Source: Flavilitoribacter nigricans DSM 23189 = NBRC 102662
GTDB taxonomy: Bacteria; Bacteroidota; Bacteroidia; Chitinophagales; Saprospiraceae
Direction: 5' to 3'
Length of the DNA stretch: 64,000 bases
Assembly (NCBI RefSeq): GCF_002646595.1
Contig: NZ_PDUD01000029.1
Coordinates: 62,001 to 126,000, forward strand
The notes beneath the pieces were generated by a model. The model was not told the origin of the DNA. It ran no database searches and saw only the letters and a program-made list of their open reading frames with translations. Within the stretch, counting starts at the first letter, position 1, and each line of letters begins with the position of its first letter. A program made the position numbers and the translations under genes. Positions 17,508-27,050 of this stretch are shown piece by piece.

Positions 17508-20500
17508 ATGCGATACCAAACTTTTAAGTCAACTTGTTCTTATTGCGGGGTCGGTTGCGGCGTGGTGGTCAAAAAAGACCACAAGGGCAGACTGCAGTTG
17601 GAGGGGGATAAGGACCACCCCGTCAACCGGGGAATGTTGTGCTCGAAAGGCAGGAATCTGCACTACGTCGTTCAGGATAAGTCCGACCGGCTGCTGTTCC
17701 CCGAAATGCGCGGCGCCCGCCAACATCCCCGGCAACGCGTCAGCTGGGATGCTGCACTAACCCGGGCAGCGGCTGTCTTCCAGTCCATGATCCGGAAATA
17801 CGGTCCGGATTCTGTTGGGTTCTACGTCTCCGGACAATGTCTGACCGAAGAGTATTATCTCGTCAACAAACTGGCCAAGGGCTTCCTCGGCACCAATAAT
17901 ATCGACACCAATTCCCGGCTCTGTATGAGTTCGGCCGTAGCCGCCTACACCAAAACCCTGGGCGAAGATGCCGTACCGATCAGTTACGAAGACATTGAGC
18001 TGGCGGATTGTTTTCTCATCGCCGGCGCCAATCCCGCCTGGTGCCATCCTATCCTTTTTCGCCGACTGGAAAAACACAAGGAAGAAAATCCCAATGTAAA
18101 GATCGTTGTCGTAGACCCCCGCAAGACCCAAACCTGCAGTATCGCCGACCTGCACCTGCAGATCCTTCCCGGCACCGATGTAGTATTGTACAACGCCATC
18201 GCCCGTCGCCTCCTGGAAACGGGCCAGGTAGACGTGGATTTTATCGCCAAACACACGGAAGGCCTGAAGAACTACCGCATGCTGCTGGCCGGCACTTCGC
18301 TGAAAAAAGCCGCAAAGATCTGTGGGATTGAAGTAAATGACATCAAACTAGCTGCCCAGTACATTGGTAATGCCGAAGGTTTTATCAGTATGTGGGCCAT
18401 GGGCCTGAACCAAAGTGTGATCGGGACAGATAAAAATTTCGCACTGCTCAACCTTTCCCTGCTCACCGGCCAGATCGGCAAACCCGGTTCAGGTCCATTC
18501 TCACTTACCGGACAACCCAATGCCATGGGCGGACGGGAAGTGGGTGGCATGGCCAGTCTGCTGGCCGCCCATCGGATCCAGTCCAATCCGGAACACCGCC
18601 GGGAAGTTGCCGATTTCTGGGGGGTGGATACCCTACCGGATAAACCGGGACTTACCGCCACTAAAATGTTTGAAGCCCTGGAAAGCGGGAAAATGAAAGC
18701 CGTATGGATCATCTGTACCAATCCGCTAACCAGCCTGCCGAATTCCCGACGTATCGAAAAAGCGCTGGAAAAAGCCCGCTTCGTGATCGTGCAGGATATT
18801 TCCCGGCGTTCGGATACCGCGGCCTACGCGGACCTGCTGCTACCGGCGGCCGGCTGGCTGGAAAAGGACGGAACTATGACGAATTCGGACCGGCGGATCA
18901 GCTATCTCTCCAAAGTGGTAGATCCACCGGGCGAAGCACTCCCGGACGCGGAGATCCTCTGGCGGTTTGCCCAGAAAATGGGTTTTCGCGGATTCGATTA
19001 TCAGGATGCCAGTGAAGTGTACGACGAACACTGCCGGTTGACCAAAAATACCAATATCGACATATCCGGACTGAGCCACAAGCGGCTGCAGGAGGAAGGT
19101 ACTTTCCAGTGGCCCGTGCCCTTTGATAACCATCCCGGCACGCCGCGCCTGTTCGTCGATAAACAGTTCTACACCATTAGCGGCAAGGCGCAGTTCAATA
19201 CGCCGGTCTATACCGAAAACCGCTCCGAACCGACGGATAAGCAACACCCGCTCGTATTGATGACGGGCCGGATCCGGGATCAGTGGCACACCATGACCCG
19301 CACCGGAAAAGTGAACCGTTTAAACAGTCACATCCCGGAACCTTACCTGGAGATCAACTACTTCGACGCCATGGAGCGCGACCTGAAGAACGGTGATCTG
19401 GCGGTAGTTCGCAATGGCCGGGGACAGGTACGGGTGAAAGTCAAGATCAGTACCGATATCAAAAGCGGGGTGGTCTTTTTGCCCATGCACTGGGGGAAGA
19501 TCCTCAACCGGGATTTCGCCCGCGCCAACAACCTGACCCAGGGCCTGATCGATCCGGTGTCCAAACAGCCGGATTTCAAATACAGCGCCGTACAGGTAGA
19601 GCGCTATCGCAAACCCCGGCAGAAAATATGCGTGATCGGGGCCGGCGCGGCCGCCTACCGCTTCATCCAGACCTACCGCGAAAAAAATACCGAGGACGAG
19701 ATCCAGGTGTTCTCCAAGGAACCCTATCCGTTCTACAACCGGGTATTGCTCCCCGAATACGTCAGTGAAGAACTGACCTGGGATCAACTCGTAAAGATCA
19801 AGACCCGGGAGCTGGAAAACCTACGGGTGCAAATGCACGCCGGGGTCAGTATCACTTCCATCAACCGAAAGGAAAAAACCATTCTGGACAGCGAGGGCTG
19901 GGAACACGACTACGACCTGCTTATCATGGCCACCGGTAGCCGGGCTTTCGTACCCCGCGAGGTGCCGACCCACCTGGAAGGCGTATTCACCATGCGTTGC
20001 CGCCGGGATGCGGATAAGCTTAAACAGTTCCTGGGAGCTACCGGGCTTCCGACCCCGGAACAACACGTTCTGATCATCGGTGGCGGCCTGCTGGGACTGG
20101 AACTGGCGGCTGCCCTGCGCAAAACCGCCATCCAGATCACCATCGTACAGCGGGGGTCCCGCCTGATGGAACGCCAACTCGATCCCATAGCGAGTAAACT
20201 CCTGGCCGAAGATGTGATGGAAAGGGATATCAATATCTATTTTGACAATGAGGTAAGCACGATATTCCAGGAAGAGGAGGCCAATAGCCTGCACGTTTCG
20301 CTGAAAAGTGGCAAATCCATCCAGTGTCACGCCGTGGTGTACGCTATCGGTACCCGACCGAATATCGAACTGGGCAAGGCTATTGGTCTGGATATCGCCC
20401 GCGGCATTATCGTCAACGATTATCTGCAATCCAGCGATCCGGACATTTTTGCTATTGGTGAGATCGCCGAATTTAAACAGGAATTGTACGGTATCACGGC

Positions 20501-21062
20501 CGCCGCCGAACAACAGGCGGACATTCTGGCCCGCTTCATCGCCGGGGACGGCAGCAGCACCTACCGGGGATCCGTACCGATGAATATTCTCAAATTTGAG
20601 GACCTCTCGCTCTGTAGTATCGGCCGCATCAGTGTTCCGGCCAACGATCCGGCCTACGAAGAAGTGATCATGATGGACGTCAGCCGGCGCTATTACAAAA
20701 AATGTATCGTCTACCAGGATCGCCTGATCGGCGCGTTGTTGCTGGGCGACAAATCGGAATTTGCCGAATTCAAAGGTCTGATCGAGGATAAGATCGAACT
20801 CTCGGAAAAACGCAACGAACTGCTGCGCGGGGGCAACGAGGCCCCGCCGGTGAAGGGCAGGCTGGTCTGTTCCTGCAACAATGTCGGCGTAGGCAACCTG
20901 CAGGAAGCGATCCGCGGCGGCTGTACGGACTTTAATGACCTTTGTAAAAATACCGGAGCGGGCCTGGGTTGCGGAAGTTGCAAACCCGAAGTAAAAACTA
21001 TTCTGCAAGCCACCCGCAAGCACGAATCCGGAGCGATCCATACAACCCTTGCTCAAAGATAA
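17508..21062 (+). CDS. nasA: Assimilatory nitrate reductase: molybdopterin/4Fe-4S + FAD/NAD oxidoreductase + BFD fusion
   Basis: This 1184-residue protein joins three parts. Residues 1-700 are a NasA/NapA-type reductase: 4Fe-4S ligands C10, C13, C17 and C45, the probable Mo ligand Cys139 in NSRLCMSS, and a C-terminal dinucleotide-binding domain (LMTGRIRDQWHTMTRTGKVN). Residues about 705-1110 are a NirB-like FAD/NAD(P)H oxidoreductase (KICVIGAGAAAYRF, VLIIGGGLLGLELAA). Residues 1121-1158 are a BFD-type [2Fe-2S] domain, C-x-C-x31-C-x2-C. The added domains replace a separate NasC/NasB electron-transfer subunit and could feed NAD(P)H electrons to molybdenum within one chain. It lacks a signal peptide, so it is cytoplasmic. 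The rubredoxin gene starts 6 bp later and is surely co-transcribed. Confidence 0.95.
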   Translation: MRYQTFKSTCSYCGVGCGVVVKKDHKGRLQLEGDKDHPVNRGMLCSKGRNLHYVVQDKSDRLLFPEMRGARQHPRQRVSWDAALTRAAAVFQSMIRKYGPDSVGFYVSGQCLTEEYYLVNKLAKGFLGTNNIDTNSRLCMSSAVAAYTKTLGEDAVPISYEDIELADCFLIAGANPAWCHPILFRRLEKHKEENPNVKIVVVDPRKTQTCSIADLHLQILPGTDVVLYNAIARRLLETGQVDVDFIAKHTEGLKNYRMLLAGTSLKKAAKICGIEVNDIKLAAQYIGNAEGFISMWAMGLNQSVIGTDKNFALLNLSLLTGQIGKPGSGPFSLTGQPNAMGGREVGGMASLLAAHRIQSNPEHRREVADFWGVDTLPDKPGLTATKMFEALESGKMKAVWIICTNPLTSLPNSRRIEKALEKARFVIVQDISRRSDTAAYADLLLPAAGWLEKDGTMTNSDRRISYLSKVVDPPGEALPDAEILWRFAQKMGFRGFDYQDASEVYDEHCRLTKNTNIDISGLSHKRLQEEGTFQWPVPFDNHPGTPRLFVDKQFYTISGKAQFNTPVYTENRSEPTDKQHPLVLMTGRIRDQWHTMTRTGKVNRLNSHIPEPYLEINYFDAMERDLKNGDLAVVRNGRGQVRVKVKISTDIKSGVVFLPMHWGKILNRDFARANNLTQGLIDPVSKQPDFKYSAVQVERYRKPRQKICVIGAGAAAYRFIQTYREKNTEDEIQVFSKEPYPFYNRVLLPEYVSEELTWDQLVKIKTRELENLRVQMHAGVSITSINRKEKTILDSEGWEHDYDLLIMATGSRAFVPREVPTHLEGVFTMRCRRDADKLKQFLGATGLPTPEQHVLIIGGGLLGLELAAALRKTAIQITIVQRGSRLMERQLDPIASKLLAEDVMERDINIYFDNEVSTIFQEEEANSLHVSLKSGKSIQCHAVVYAIGTRPNIELGKAIGLDIARGIIVNDYLQSSDPDIFAIGEIAEFKQELYGITAAAEQQADILARFIAGDGSSTYRGSVPMNILKFEDLSLCSIGRISVPANDPAYEEVIMMDVSRRYYKKCIVYQDRLIGALLLGDKSEFAEFKGLIEDKIELSEKRNELLRGGNEAPPVKGRLVCSCNNVGVGNLQEAIRGGCTDFNDLCKNTGAGLGCGSCKPEVKTILQATRKHESGAIHTTLAQR

Positions 21063-21068
21063 ATTGAA

Positions 21069-22511
21069 ATGAAAAAGGACCTGCTCAGAGTAATGGTAAA
21101 AGGTGGCATCTGTTCACCGAGTGAGCTCAAACAGATCGTAGAAGCGGCGGAGGCCATGAAACTTTCCTCCATTCTGCTGGGATCCCGGCAGGATATTCTG
21201 ATCCCATCCAAGCTGTCGGTCAAGGAGATTAATGATCAGTTACCGAATTTTAATATCGAATACGTATCCAACCGGAAATACCAGAATATTGTCAGTTCTT
21301 ACGTCAGCGCCGACATTCTGCCGGGTACGCCCTGGCTGAACGGTGCTACTTATCTCTATATCCTGGAACAGTTCCGCTACCATCCGAAAATAGAGATCAA
21401 TATTACCGATCCGCGGCAGCGACTGGTGCCACTTTTTACCGGACAACTCAATTTTATCGCCTCCGAACAGGAGGATTACTGGTATCTCTACCTGCGTCTG
21501 CCCGGTAGTGATAAACTGCAACGGTACCCGGTATGGGTGCACTCCTGGGACATTTCCAAACTGGCCCGGCTGATCGAGGATTACTGGGAAGATATCGATG
21601 ATCTGGAAGAGATGTTCTTCATCGCCAACGAAAAACTGGAACTGAATAACCGGACGATCAGTAAACCGCTACAGATCCCGTTTACGCCCTTCCCCTACTA
21701 CGAAGGCATGAACAAAATGGGACTCGGTCAGTACTGGCTGGGATTGTACTGGCGCAACAATTGCTACGATCTCAACTTCCTGAAAGCCATCAGTGACCTT
21801 TGTCTGGAATGCCGGATCGGGAAGATCTGCCTGACGCCTTGGAAATCCCTGATCATCAAGGGGATCCCCGGGGAACAGAAGCTGCTCTGGGAAAAATTGC
21901 TGGGTAATTTCGGGATCAACGTACGGCATTCCTCGCTGGAACTGAACTGGCATTTGCCCGTTGCCAACGAAGAAGCCCTCGAACTGAAACGCTATCTGGT
22001 GCGCAACTTTGACCAGAATGACATCAGTACTTACGGTCTTACTTTTGGGATCACCAGCGGCTACGGGCCTTACTTCACTTCCATCGTGATCGAGAAGAAC
22101 CCACCGCCGAAAGTGGTTCGGGAATTTGAGATCCGTCCGACCTATAATGTCCTTTACTGCGAGGATTTCGATCCCAATAAACTGGAATACCAGAACTACG
22201 CGCAGGATGTGGACAAGATAGAACTGCCGGGGCTACTCATGGAACTCAGCCGGCTGTATTTCAGTCAGTTGGGAGAACACCGGGCCAGCACGACCGCACC
22301 GGCCAGTCCGGACCCATCCCGCAATCAGGTCAGGATCAATGCTTTCCAGTGCCCGGATTGTCTGACCATTTACGACAGTCGCTACGGGGACGAAGCAGCG
22401 GATGTTGCACCGGGCACTCCTTTTGAGCAGGTGCCGGATTCCTACGAATGTCCGGTCTGCGAATGCCCGAAAAGCGCTTTTCGGATCATGGTGATCGAAC
22501 CTACGGCCTGA
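21069..22511 (+). CDS. Rubredoxin domain fused to a degenerate nitrite/sulfite reductase-like fold
   Basis: The C-terminus of this 480-residue protein is a rubredoxin with C428-x2-C431 and C461-x2-C464 and the typical APGTPFEQVPDSYECPVC block. The first about 400 residues resemble the duplicated half domains of siroheme nitrite/sulfite reductases: SILLGSRQDILIPSK matches the TTRQ-type strand of the first half, and GKICLTPWKSLIIKGI that of the second, with a PRKFKI-like HPKIEINIT between. None of the four cysteines that hold the siroheme/4Fe-4S centre is present, so it cannot be a nitrite reductase by the known mechanism. The 6-bp gap to nasA suggests an electron carrier or assembly partner for the reductase. 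Confidence 0.85.
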   Translation: MKKDLLRVMVKGGICSPSELKQIVEAAEAMKLSSILLGSRQDILIPSKLSVKEINDQLPNFNIEYVSNRKYQNIVSSYVSADILPGTPWLNGATYLYILEQFRYHPKIEINITDPRQRLVPLFTGQLNFIASEQEDYWYLYLRLPGSDKLQRYPVWVHSWDISKLARLIEDYWEDIDDLEEMFFIANEKLELNNRTISKPLQIPFTPFPYYEGMNKMGLGQYWLGLYWRNNCYDLNFLKAISDLCLECRIGKICLTPWKSLIIKGIPGEQKLLWEKLLGNFGINVRHSSLELNWHLPVANEEALELKRYLVRNFDQNDISTYGLTFGITSGYGPYFTSIVIEKNPPPKVVREFEIRPTYNVLYCEDFDPNKLEYQNYAQDVDKIELPGLLMELSRLYFSQLGEHRASTTAPASPDPSRNQVRINAFQCPDCLTIYDSRYGDEAADVAPGTPFEQVPDSYECPVCECPKSAFRIMVIEPTA

Positions 22512-22518
22512 TCCGCTC

Positions 22519-23619
22519 TTAGCGGTTTCTGGGATCGGCGGGATCTCGTTGAAAATTGCCGTCGATCTCCCGACCTACAGTCGTGTAATTGCCCTTGAAT
22601 ATGCAATCCTCCACTTTGGCATTACAGACGCCGGTCTTATCCCGGTGATTGTAGATCACGCTTCCTTTGACCAGGGCTTTGTTCTTGTAAAACTCACAGG
22701 CCAGTACCTGCACCATGGTAAGTCCGTAGCGGGCCCGGTTCATAATGCCGGCACCGTAAGTGGCAATGTTGTTTTCGAAAATGCAATGCTCTAGTTGCGG
22801 ACGGCAAATGCCCTCATCGCCATTGTTGTAGAGGCAGCCTCCGTCCAGATCGGCCTGATTGTCAGCAAACCGGCAGTTGGAGATCCGGGGACTGGCGGTC
22901 CCGTTTTTTCCGGCAAAATTATACATGGCGCCACCGAGCCGTGCATTATTCGCTTCGAAGCGGCAATTTCGGATCGTGGGAGAGGCATTATGGTTGAACC
23001 AGGCGCCACCGCAGGTACTTTTGGTCACCCCGGGAGCGACGCCATCCGCCCGGCCGCCACGGATCACAAAACCGTCTACAACCGTCAGGGCACTAAGTCT
23101 TTCGGCCAGTACGACCGTATGGGAATCATCCAGGCTGTCGGCGGTACCGATCTCTCCGCTCAGTACGGTACGGTGTTTTTCCGGATCGCGTTCTTCCTTC
23201 CGGGTTTCCGATCCCAGGAAACCACCGAACAGGCTTACCGCTTCCACCAGAACGAAAGAGAGATCCCGGTTGCCGTCGTAAGTAGGTTTGTAGGTACCGG
23301 TGGCCACCCAGATCTGATCACCCTTTTTGGCTGATCTCAGGGCGGGCTGCAAATCATCAAAAGCTTTATCCCAGGACTTTCCGGTGCCTCCGGCGGGACT
23401 ACCGGACTTCACGTAGATGATCTTACCGGATCGGGAAAATAGAGAAAAGAGTTCGGGGCTGTAGCGGGGGGTAAATTTCCAAAACCCGTACAGCACGACC
23501 AGCACGGCACCAACTACCAGGAGGGGTACCGGCCGCCGGGGTTCCAGCCACTGGGGAAAACGGCCGGAATTGAGCGGCCAGATCATTCGATCCGGCCGCA
23601 ACAAGGTTTTAATTTTCAT
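22519..23619 (-). CDS. Membrane-anchored right-handed beta-helix protein
   Basis: A 366-residue protein with a cytoplasmic N-terminal tail, one membrane helix at about 31-48 (VPLLVVGAVLVVLYGFWKF), and a pectin-lyase-like parallel beta-helix. IYVKSGSPAGGTGKSWDKAF begins a domain common in Bacteroidota polymorphic-outer-membrane or choice-of-anchor proteins, and repeated coils such as PTIRNCRFEANNARLGGAMYN, PRISNCRFADNQADLDGGCLYN and PQLEHCIFENNIATYGAGIMN follow. No lyase catalytic residues stand out. The gene is convergent with the rubredoxin gene, 7 bp between stops. Function unknown; surface binding or polysaccharide contact is plausible. Confidence 0.8.
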   Translation of the reverse strand: MKIKTLLRPDRMIWPLNSGRFPQWLEPRRPVPLLVVGAVLVVLYGFWKFTPRYSPELFSLFSRSGKIIYVKSGSPAGGTGKSWDKAFDDLQPALRSAKKGDQIWVATGTYKPTYDGNRDLSFVLVEAVSLFGGFLGSETRKEERDPEKHRTVLSGEIGTADSLDDSHTVVLAERLSALTVVDGFVIRGGRADGVAPGVTKSTCGGAWFNHNASPTIRNCRFEANNARLGGAMYNFAGKNGTASPRISNCRFADNQADLDGGCLYNNGDEGICRPQLEHCIFENNIATYGAGIMNRARYGLTMVQVLACEFYKNKALVKGSVIYNHRDKTGVCNAKVEDCIFKGNYTTVGREIDGNFQRDPADPRNR

Positions 23620-23781
23620 GGCGGGGGTGTAAGGGAGTTAAGTGCTCTTTAGGACCGTGTCTTGGACTTTGACCGAAAAAGGTCTCTAAGCAACTGAACC
23701 ATAGGTCTATATCTGGAATAATTTCCAGTTGCAATTTGTTCGATCCTCTTACTGATCAATAGTCCAAATGGAGGGATTTCC

Positions 23782-25023
23782 TTAGAACACGACATCAAAT
23801 TCAAGTTCTTTATCGCCTCTTTTCACTTTCACTTTAGCCTTATCGCCGGATTTATAATGGCTCAGGCCTTCCATATAACCGTAAATATCTTTCACTTCCA
23901 TATCGCCGATCCGGATCACTACATCTCCGTCCTGGATCCCTGCTTTCTGGGCGGGTTTATCATCCAGTACGGCATCGATCCGCATACCGGTACCGCTGTG
24001 CACGTAATCCGGCATAACGCCGAGCGTCACTTTGAATTTGGAAACCTTCTGATCGTCTTCACTTTCATCCTTGGTTTTGGAAAACGCCAGTTTGGCATCA
24101 TCATCCAGTTGCTCGAGCAGGGCCATGATGTAATCGGTCACTTCCATCAGGCCGTTGTAGTTGATCAGGCCCGAATCATCGGCCGGCTTGTGGTATTCCC
24201 GGTGCTGTCCGGTAAAGAAATGCAGTACCGGCAGATCCTTCAGGTAAAATGAGGTATGATCGGAAGGGCCTACGCCCGAATCCGAAGTGGTGATCTTAAT
24301 GCCGCCGATGCGAATATTTTCCAGTACGGAACGGAAGGCCGGAGACGTACCGACGCCGTAAACGGCCAGAACCTTTTCCTCATTGAGCCGGCCAACCATA
24401 TCCATATTGATCATGTAGTTGACCGTTCCCAGATTGATGGTCGGATTGTTGACGAAGTATTTAGAACCGAACAGTCCGAGTTCTTCGCCGGAAAAAGCGA
24501 TGAAAAGGTAGTTATTACCGGATGCTTTTCCTTCTTTCAGTTCGGTGGCCAGACGCAGCATGGCGGCTATACCGCTGGCGTTGTCATCCGCGCCGTTGTG
24601 AATGGCCCGCTCGCCGGCGTGCAGGGAACTGAAATTGCCCTGCCCCAAATGGTCGTAATGAGCGCCGATCACGATGGTATTGGCCGCACCGTTATCCAGA
24701 AAGGCCACCACATTGTTTCCCGTACGGGCTTCGCCGGAGGCAGCGTGCGGATTGGTTTTAAAGTCGAAGTCAAAAGACTGGTACCAACCACCATTATCCC
24801 CCTTGGGGCTCAAACCGATACCGGAAAAGCGGTGAACGATGTATTCGGCGGCGAGTTTTTCTCCCGCAGTTCCCGTTTCACGGCCTTCCAGATAATCGGA
24901 AGCCAGGTAAACGACGTCGATCTTGGCCTGCTGCAATGCAGTATTGGTCATCTGCATCTGGCCAAAAACCGTAGAGGTTCCCATCATCAGGGCGAGTACG
25001 AACAGTGAGTGAAGTTTATTCAT
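23782..25023 (-). CDS. Secreted M28-family aminopeptidase with C-terminal PDZ domain
   Basis: The 413-residue protein begins with a signal peptide (LALMMGTSTVFGQ). The M28 zinc peptidase core shows all ligand motifs: GAHYDHLG, HNGADDNASG, AFSGEELGLFG, INMDMVGR and DHTSFYLKDLP. Residues from about 330 form a PDZ domain (LGVMPDYVHSGTGMRIDAVL, KAGIQDGDVVIRIGDMEVKD). This arrangement is common in Bacteroidota exopeptidases that degrade peptides outside the cytoplasm. No neighbouring gene is clearly linked. Confidence 0.94.
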   Translation of the reverse strand: MNKLHSLFVLALMMGTSTVFGQMQMTNTALQQAKIDVVYLASDYLEGRETGTAGEKLAAEYIVHRFSGIGLSPKGDNGGWYQSFDFDFKTNPHAASGEARTGNNVVAFLDNGAANTIVIGAHYDHLGQGNFSSLHAGERAIHNGADDNASGIAAMLRLATELKEGKASGNNYLFIAFSGEELGLFGSKYFVNNPTINLGTVNYMINMDMVGRLNEEKVLAVYGVGTSPAFRSVLENIRIGGIKITTSDSGVGPSDHTSFYLKDLPVLHFFTGQHREYHKPADDSGLINYNGLMEVTDYIMALLEQLDDDAKLAFSKTKDESEDDQKVSKFKVTLGVMPDYVHSGTGMRIDAVLDDKPAQKAGIQDGDVVIRIGDMEVKDIYGYMEGLSHYKSGDKAKVKVKRGDKELEFDVVF

Positions 25024-25137
25024 TATCTAAATGGTTTTATTAGGCAAATCCTTTGTACCCCTAAAATTCTGATTCTATCGCCATTTTAACAAGTAGCTGG
25101 ACGTATTTTGACGGTATTTCTACGCAAAAACGAGGAA

Positions 25138-25776
25138 TCACCGAAAATGGGCGCCCAACAGGTAGTAATCGAAGATGCGGCCCGGTTTCAATTTGTACCG
25201 CCCGAATACCTGCAAACCCCGCGCGGTAAGCAGCTCTTCGTAGCCGGCCAGCGTGTACTGGTGGGGATGCAGAATATCCGCCGGGATTTTCCGGAAGATC
25301 CACTGCAGGCCGGGATGCCGGTGGGCATCGATCGATATCCAGAGCGTACCGTCCGCTGACATGCTCTCTACCAGACGATCCATGGCCCGGTCGATATCCG
25401 CGACGTGGTTGATGGCGTTGAGGCAAAAGATGTAGTCGTAGGGAGCAGCAGCCCGGTAGTTTTCCAGACTTTCCGTTATAAAATCCACCCGGGGATAATC
25501 CGCCGGATTAAAATGGGGTAACTCCTCCGCGTATCGCTCCAACAAGGGATCAACCGCATCGACCTCTTGCCCGTCGAGTACGGTGAAAATGCCCGCCGGA
25601 CCGCAACCGGCATCCAGTACGCCGGCCCCGGGCGGCAGAACGATCTCCGCTTCCCGCATCACCCGCCGCCAGTAGGCCTTTTTGTCCCGTAAATAGTCCT
25701 CCGGTGTTTTCCCGGACAGGTAGGACCGCCACCAGCGGATCTCGGCAGCTTGTGCCAATTTCCATTTCCAGTTCAT
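25138..25776 (-). CDS. Class I SAM-dependent methyltransferase
   Basis: A 212-residue enzyme with SAM-binding motif I VLDAGCGPAGIFTVL, an acidic residue after the next strand (VDAVDPL), and a motif IV-like YDYIFCLNAINHVADIDRAM. It belongs to the methyltransferase-11/23 type with an N-terminal helical cap (WKLAQAAEIRWWRSYLSGKTPEDY). The acceptor is unknown. It is monocistronic by appearance, divergent from the DUF2027 gene. Confidence 0.88.
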   Translation of the reverse strand: MNWKWKLAQAAEIRWWRSYLSGKTPEDYLRDKKAYWRRVMREAEIVLPPGAGVLDAGCGPAGIFTVLDGQEVDAVDPLLERYAEELPHFNPADYPRVDFITESLENYRAAAPYDYIFCLNAINHVADIDRAMDRLVESMSADGTLWISIDAHRHPGLQWIFRKIPADILHPHQYTLAGYEELLTARGLQVFGRYKLKPGRIFDYYLLGAHFR

Positions 25777-25928
25777 CGCGGCAAAAATAGCGATTTCATC
25801 AGGATAGCCGGGTTTTGTTCCCGGAATTGTAAATTACAGCTTGAAAGCAGCAAAGCCATTTGCATTTCGCCGCCGGGATTTTCATTTCAGAAAACAAAAA
25901 ACCTTATTTTCACGCCAAAGCCAAGAAC

Positions 25929-26981
25929 GTGTTATTTGCCATTGGTACCAAAGTGCGGCTCAAGCACAGTGGCGACATCGGAGAAGTCACTGAGCAACTG
26001 GATGATCAAATGGTCAATGTCTACCTTTTGGAGGACGACATGGTGATCCCCGCTTTCATTGAAGACCTGGAACGCATCGAAGATGACCTGCGCCACACCG
26101 CCCTGAAAGCCAGGGTGGTTCCCGGCAAAAAGGAAAAGCAACCGGCGGCACCTCCTCCGCGGGAAGCGCCGATGATCCAGTACAACATTTTAAAAAGTAA
26201 AGGTATCCAACTGGCTTTCGATCCGATCTACAATTCCGACGGCAGCCCGCGGGAATACGATATGGTACTGATCAACGATACCCGCAGCGACTGGCATTTT
26301 GCCTTCGTCCTTTCGTTCCGGGACCGGGAAGGCCTGACCAAGAATGGTAAATTGCCGGCCTACTCTTTCCAGTCGATCGGTACGCTCTTATTCGATGAAC
26401 TGAATGACGGCCCCGTGATCGATGTGGACTGTTCGCGGATCACGACCATGGGTTCGGATTCCAAACAGCACAAGATCCTGAAGATCAAGCCGAAGAGCTT
26501 TTTCAATAAACAGCTTACCGCTCCCCTGCTCAATCGCAAAGTCCATCTCTACCTGCTGTTTCCCGCCAAAGGAACCGATCAGGGCCAGTCGGGAACCAGA
26601 GAAGAAGACATCAAGTCCTATACCCGCCGCAAGGTGCGCCCGGTAGAGAAGCAGGAGCCGGATGAGTACAATCCCTTTCACGAGGTGCAGGCGCTGGCCG
26701 AATTCGAGACCGAGATCGATCTCCACATCGAAAAACTTGTGGCCAATCCCAAAAAGATCAAACCCAACGAGATCCTTCGCGTCCAGTTGAGTCATTTTGA
26801 CGAATATATCGAACAGGCCATTCGGCTGGGAGTACCCCGGGTATTCGTCATCCACGGTGTCGGCACGGGAAAACTGAAAAATGCGATCGCTACCCGTCTT
26901 CGACGTCTACCGGAGGTGGTAGAATTCAAAAATGAGTATCACTATCAATATGGTTACGGGGCGACAGAGGTGATCTTTTGA
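25929..26981 (+). CDS. DUF2027 family protein with C-terminal Smr domain
   Basis: About 350 residues. The N-terminus (LFAIGTKVRLKHSGDIGEVTEQLDD) is a small SH3-like module typical of DUF2027 in Bacteroidota, the centre is a beta-rich domain, and the C-terminal about 75 residues are an Smr domain with EIDLHIEKL and the FVIHGVGTGKLKNAI motif found in MutS2-type nucleases. I prefer the GTG at 25929 because the conserved family start coincides with it; an ATG at 25860 gives 23 further residues. Smr domains nick or bind branched nucleic acid or collided ribosomes, so a nucleic-acid role is likely, but no specific function is known. Confidence 0.85.
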   Translation: MLFAIGTKVRLKHSGDIGEVTEQLDDQMVNVYLLEDDMVIPAFIEDLERIEDDLRHTALKARVVPGKKEKQPAAPPPREAPMIQYNILKSKGIQLAFDPIYNSDGSPREYDMVLINDTRSDWHFAFVLSFRDREGLTKNGKLPAYSFQSIGTLLFDELNDGPVIDVDCSRITTMGSDSKQHKILKIKPKSFFNKQLTAPLLNRKVHLYLLFPAKGTDQGQSGTREEDIKSYTRRKVRPVEKQEPDEYNPFHEVQALAEFETEIDLHIEKLVANPKKIKPNEILRVQLSHFDEYIEQAIRLGVPRVFVIHGVGTGKLKNAIATRLRRLPEVVEFKNEYHYQYGYGATEVIF

Positions 26982-27050
26982 TCGCCTGCCGGGCCACCCG
27001 TTCCAGCTTACAACAGAATCTCGAGCGGCACGACAGGCAACCGATAGCGG

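Noticed and set aside
19821-21056. 411-codon minus-strand open frame inside the nitrate reductase gene
   Set aside because: Antisense shadow; the sense frame shows clear FAD/NAD and BFD motifs throughout.
21069-22511. Second nitrite or sulfite reductase
   Set aside because: The siroheme/4Fe-4S cysteines are absent and nirBD already provides the activity, so it was called a rubredoxin protein with a degenerate reductase-like fold.
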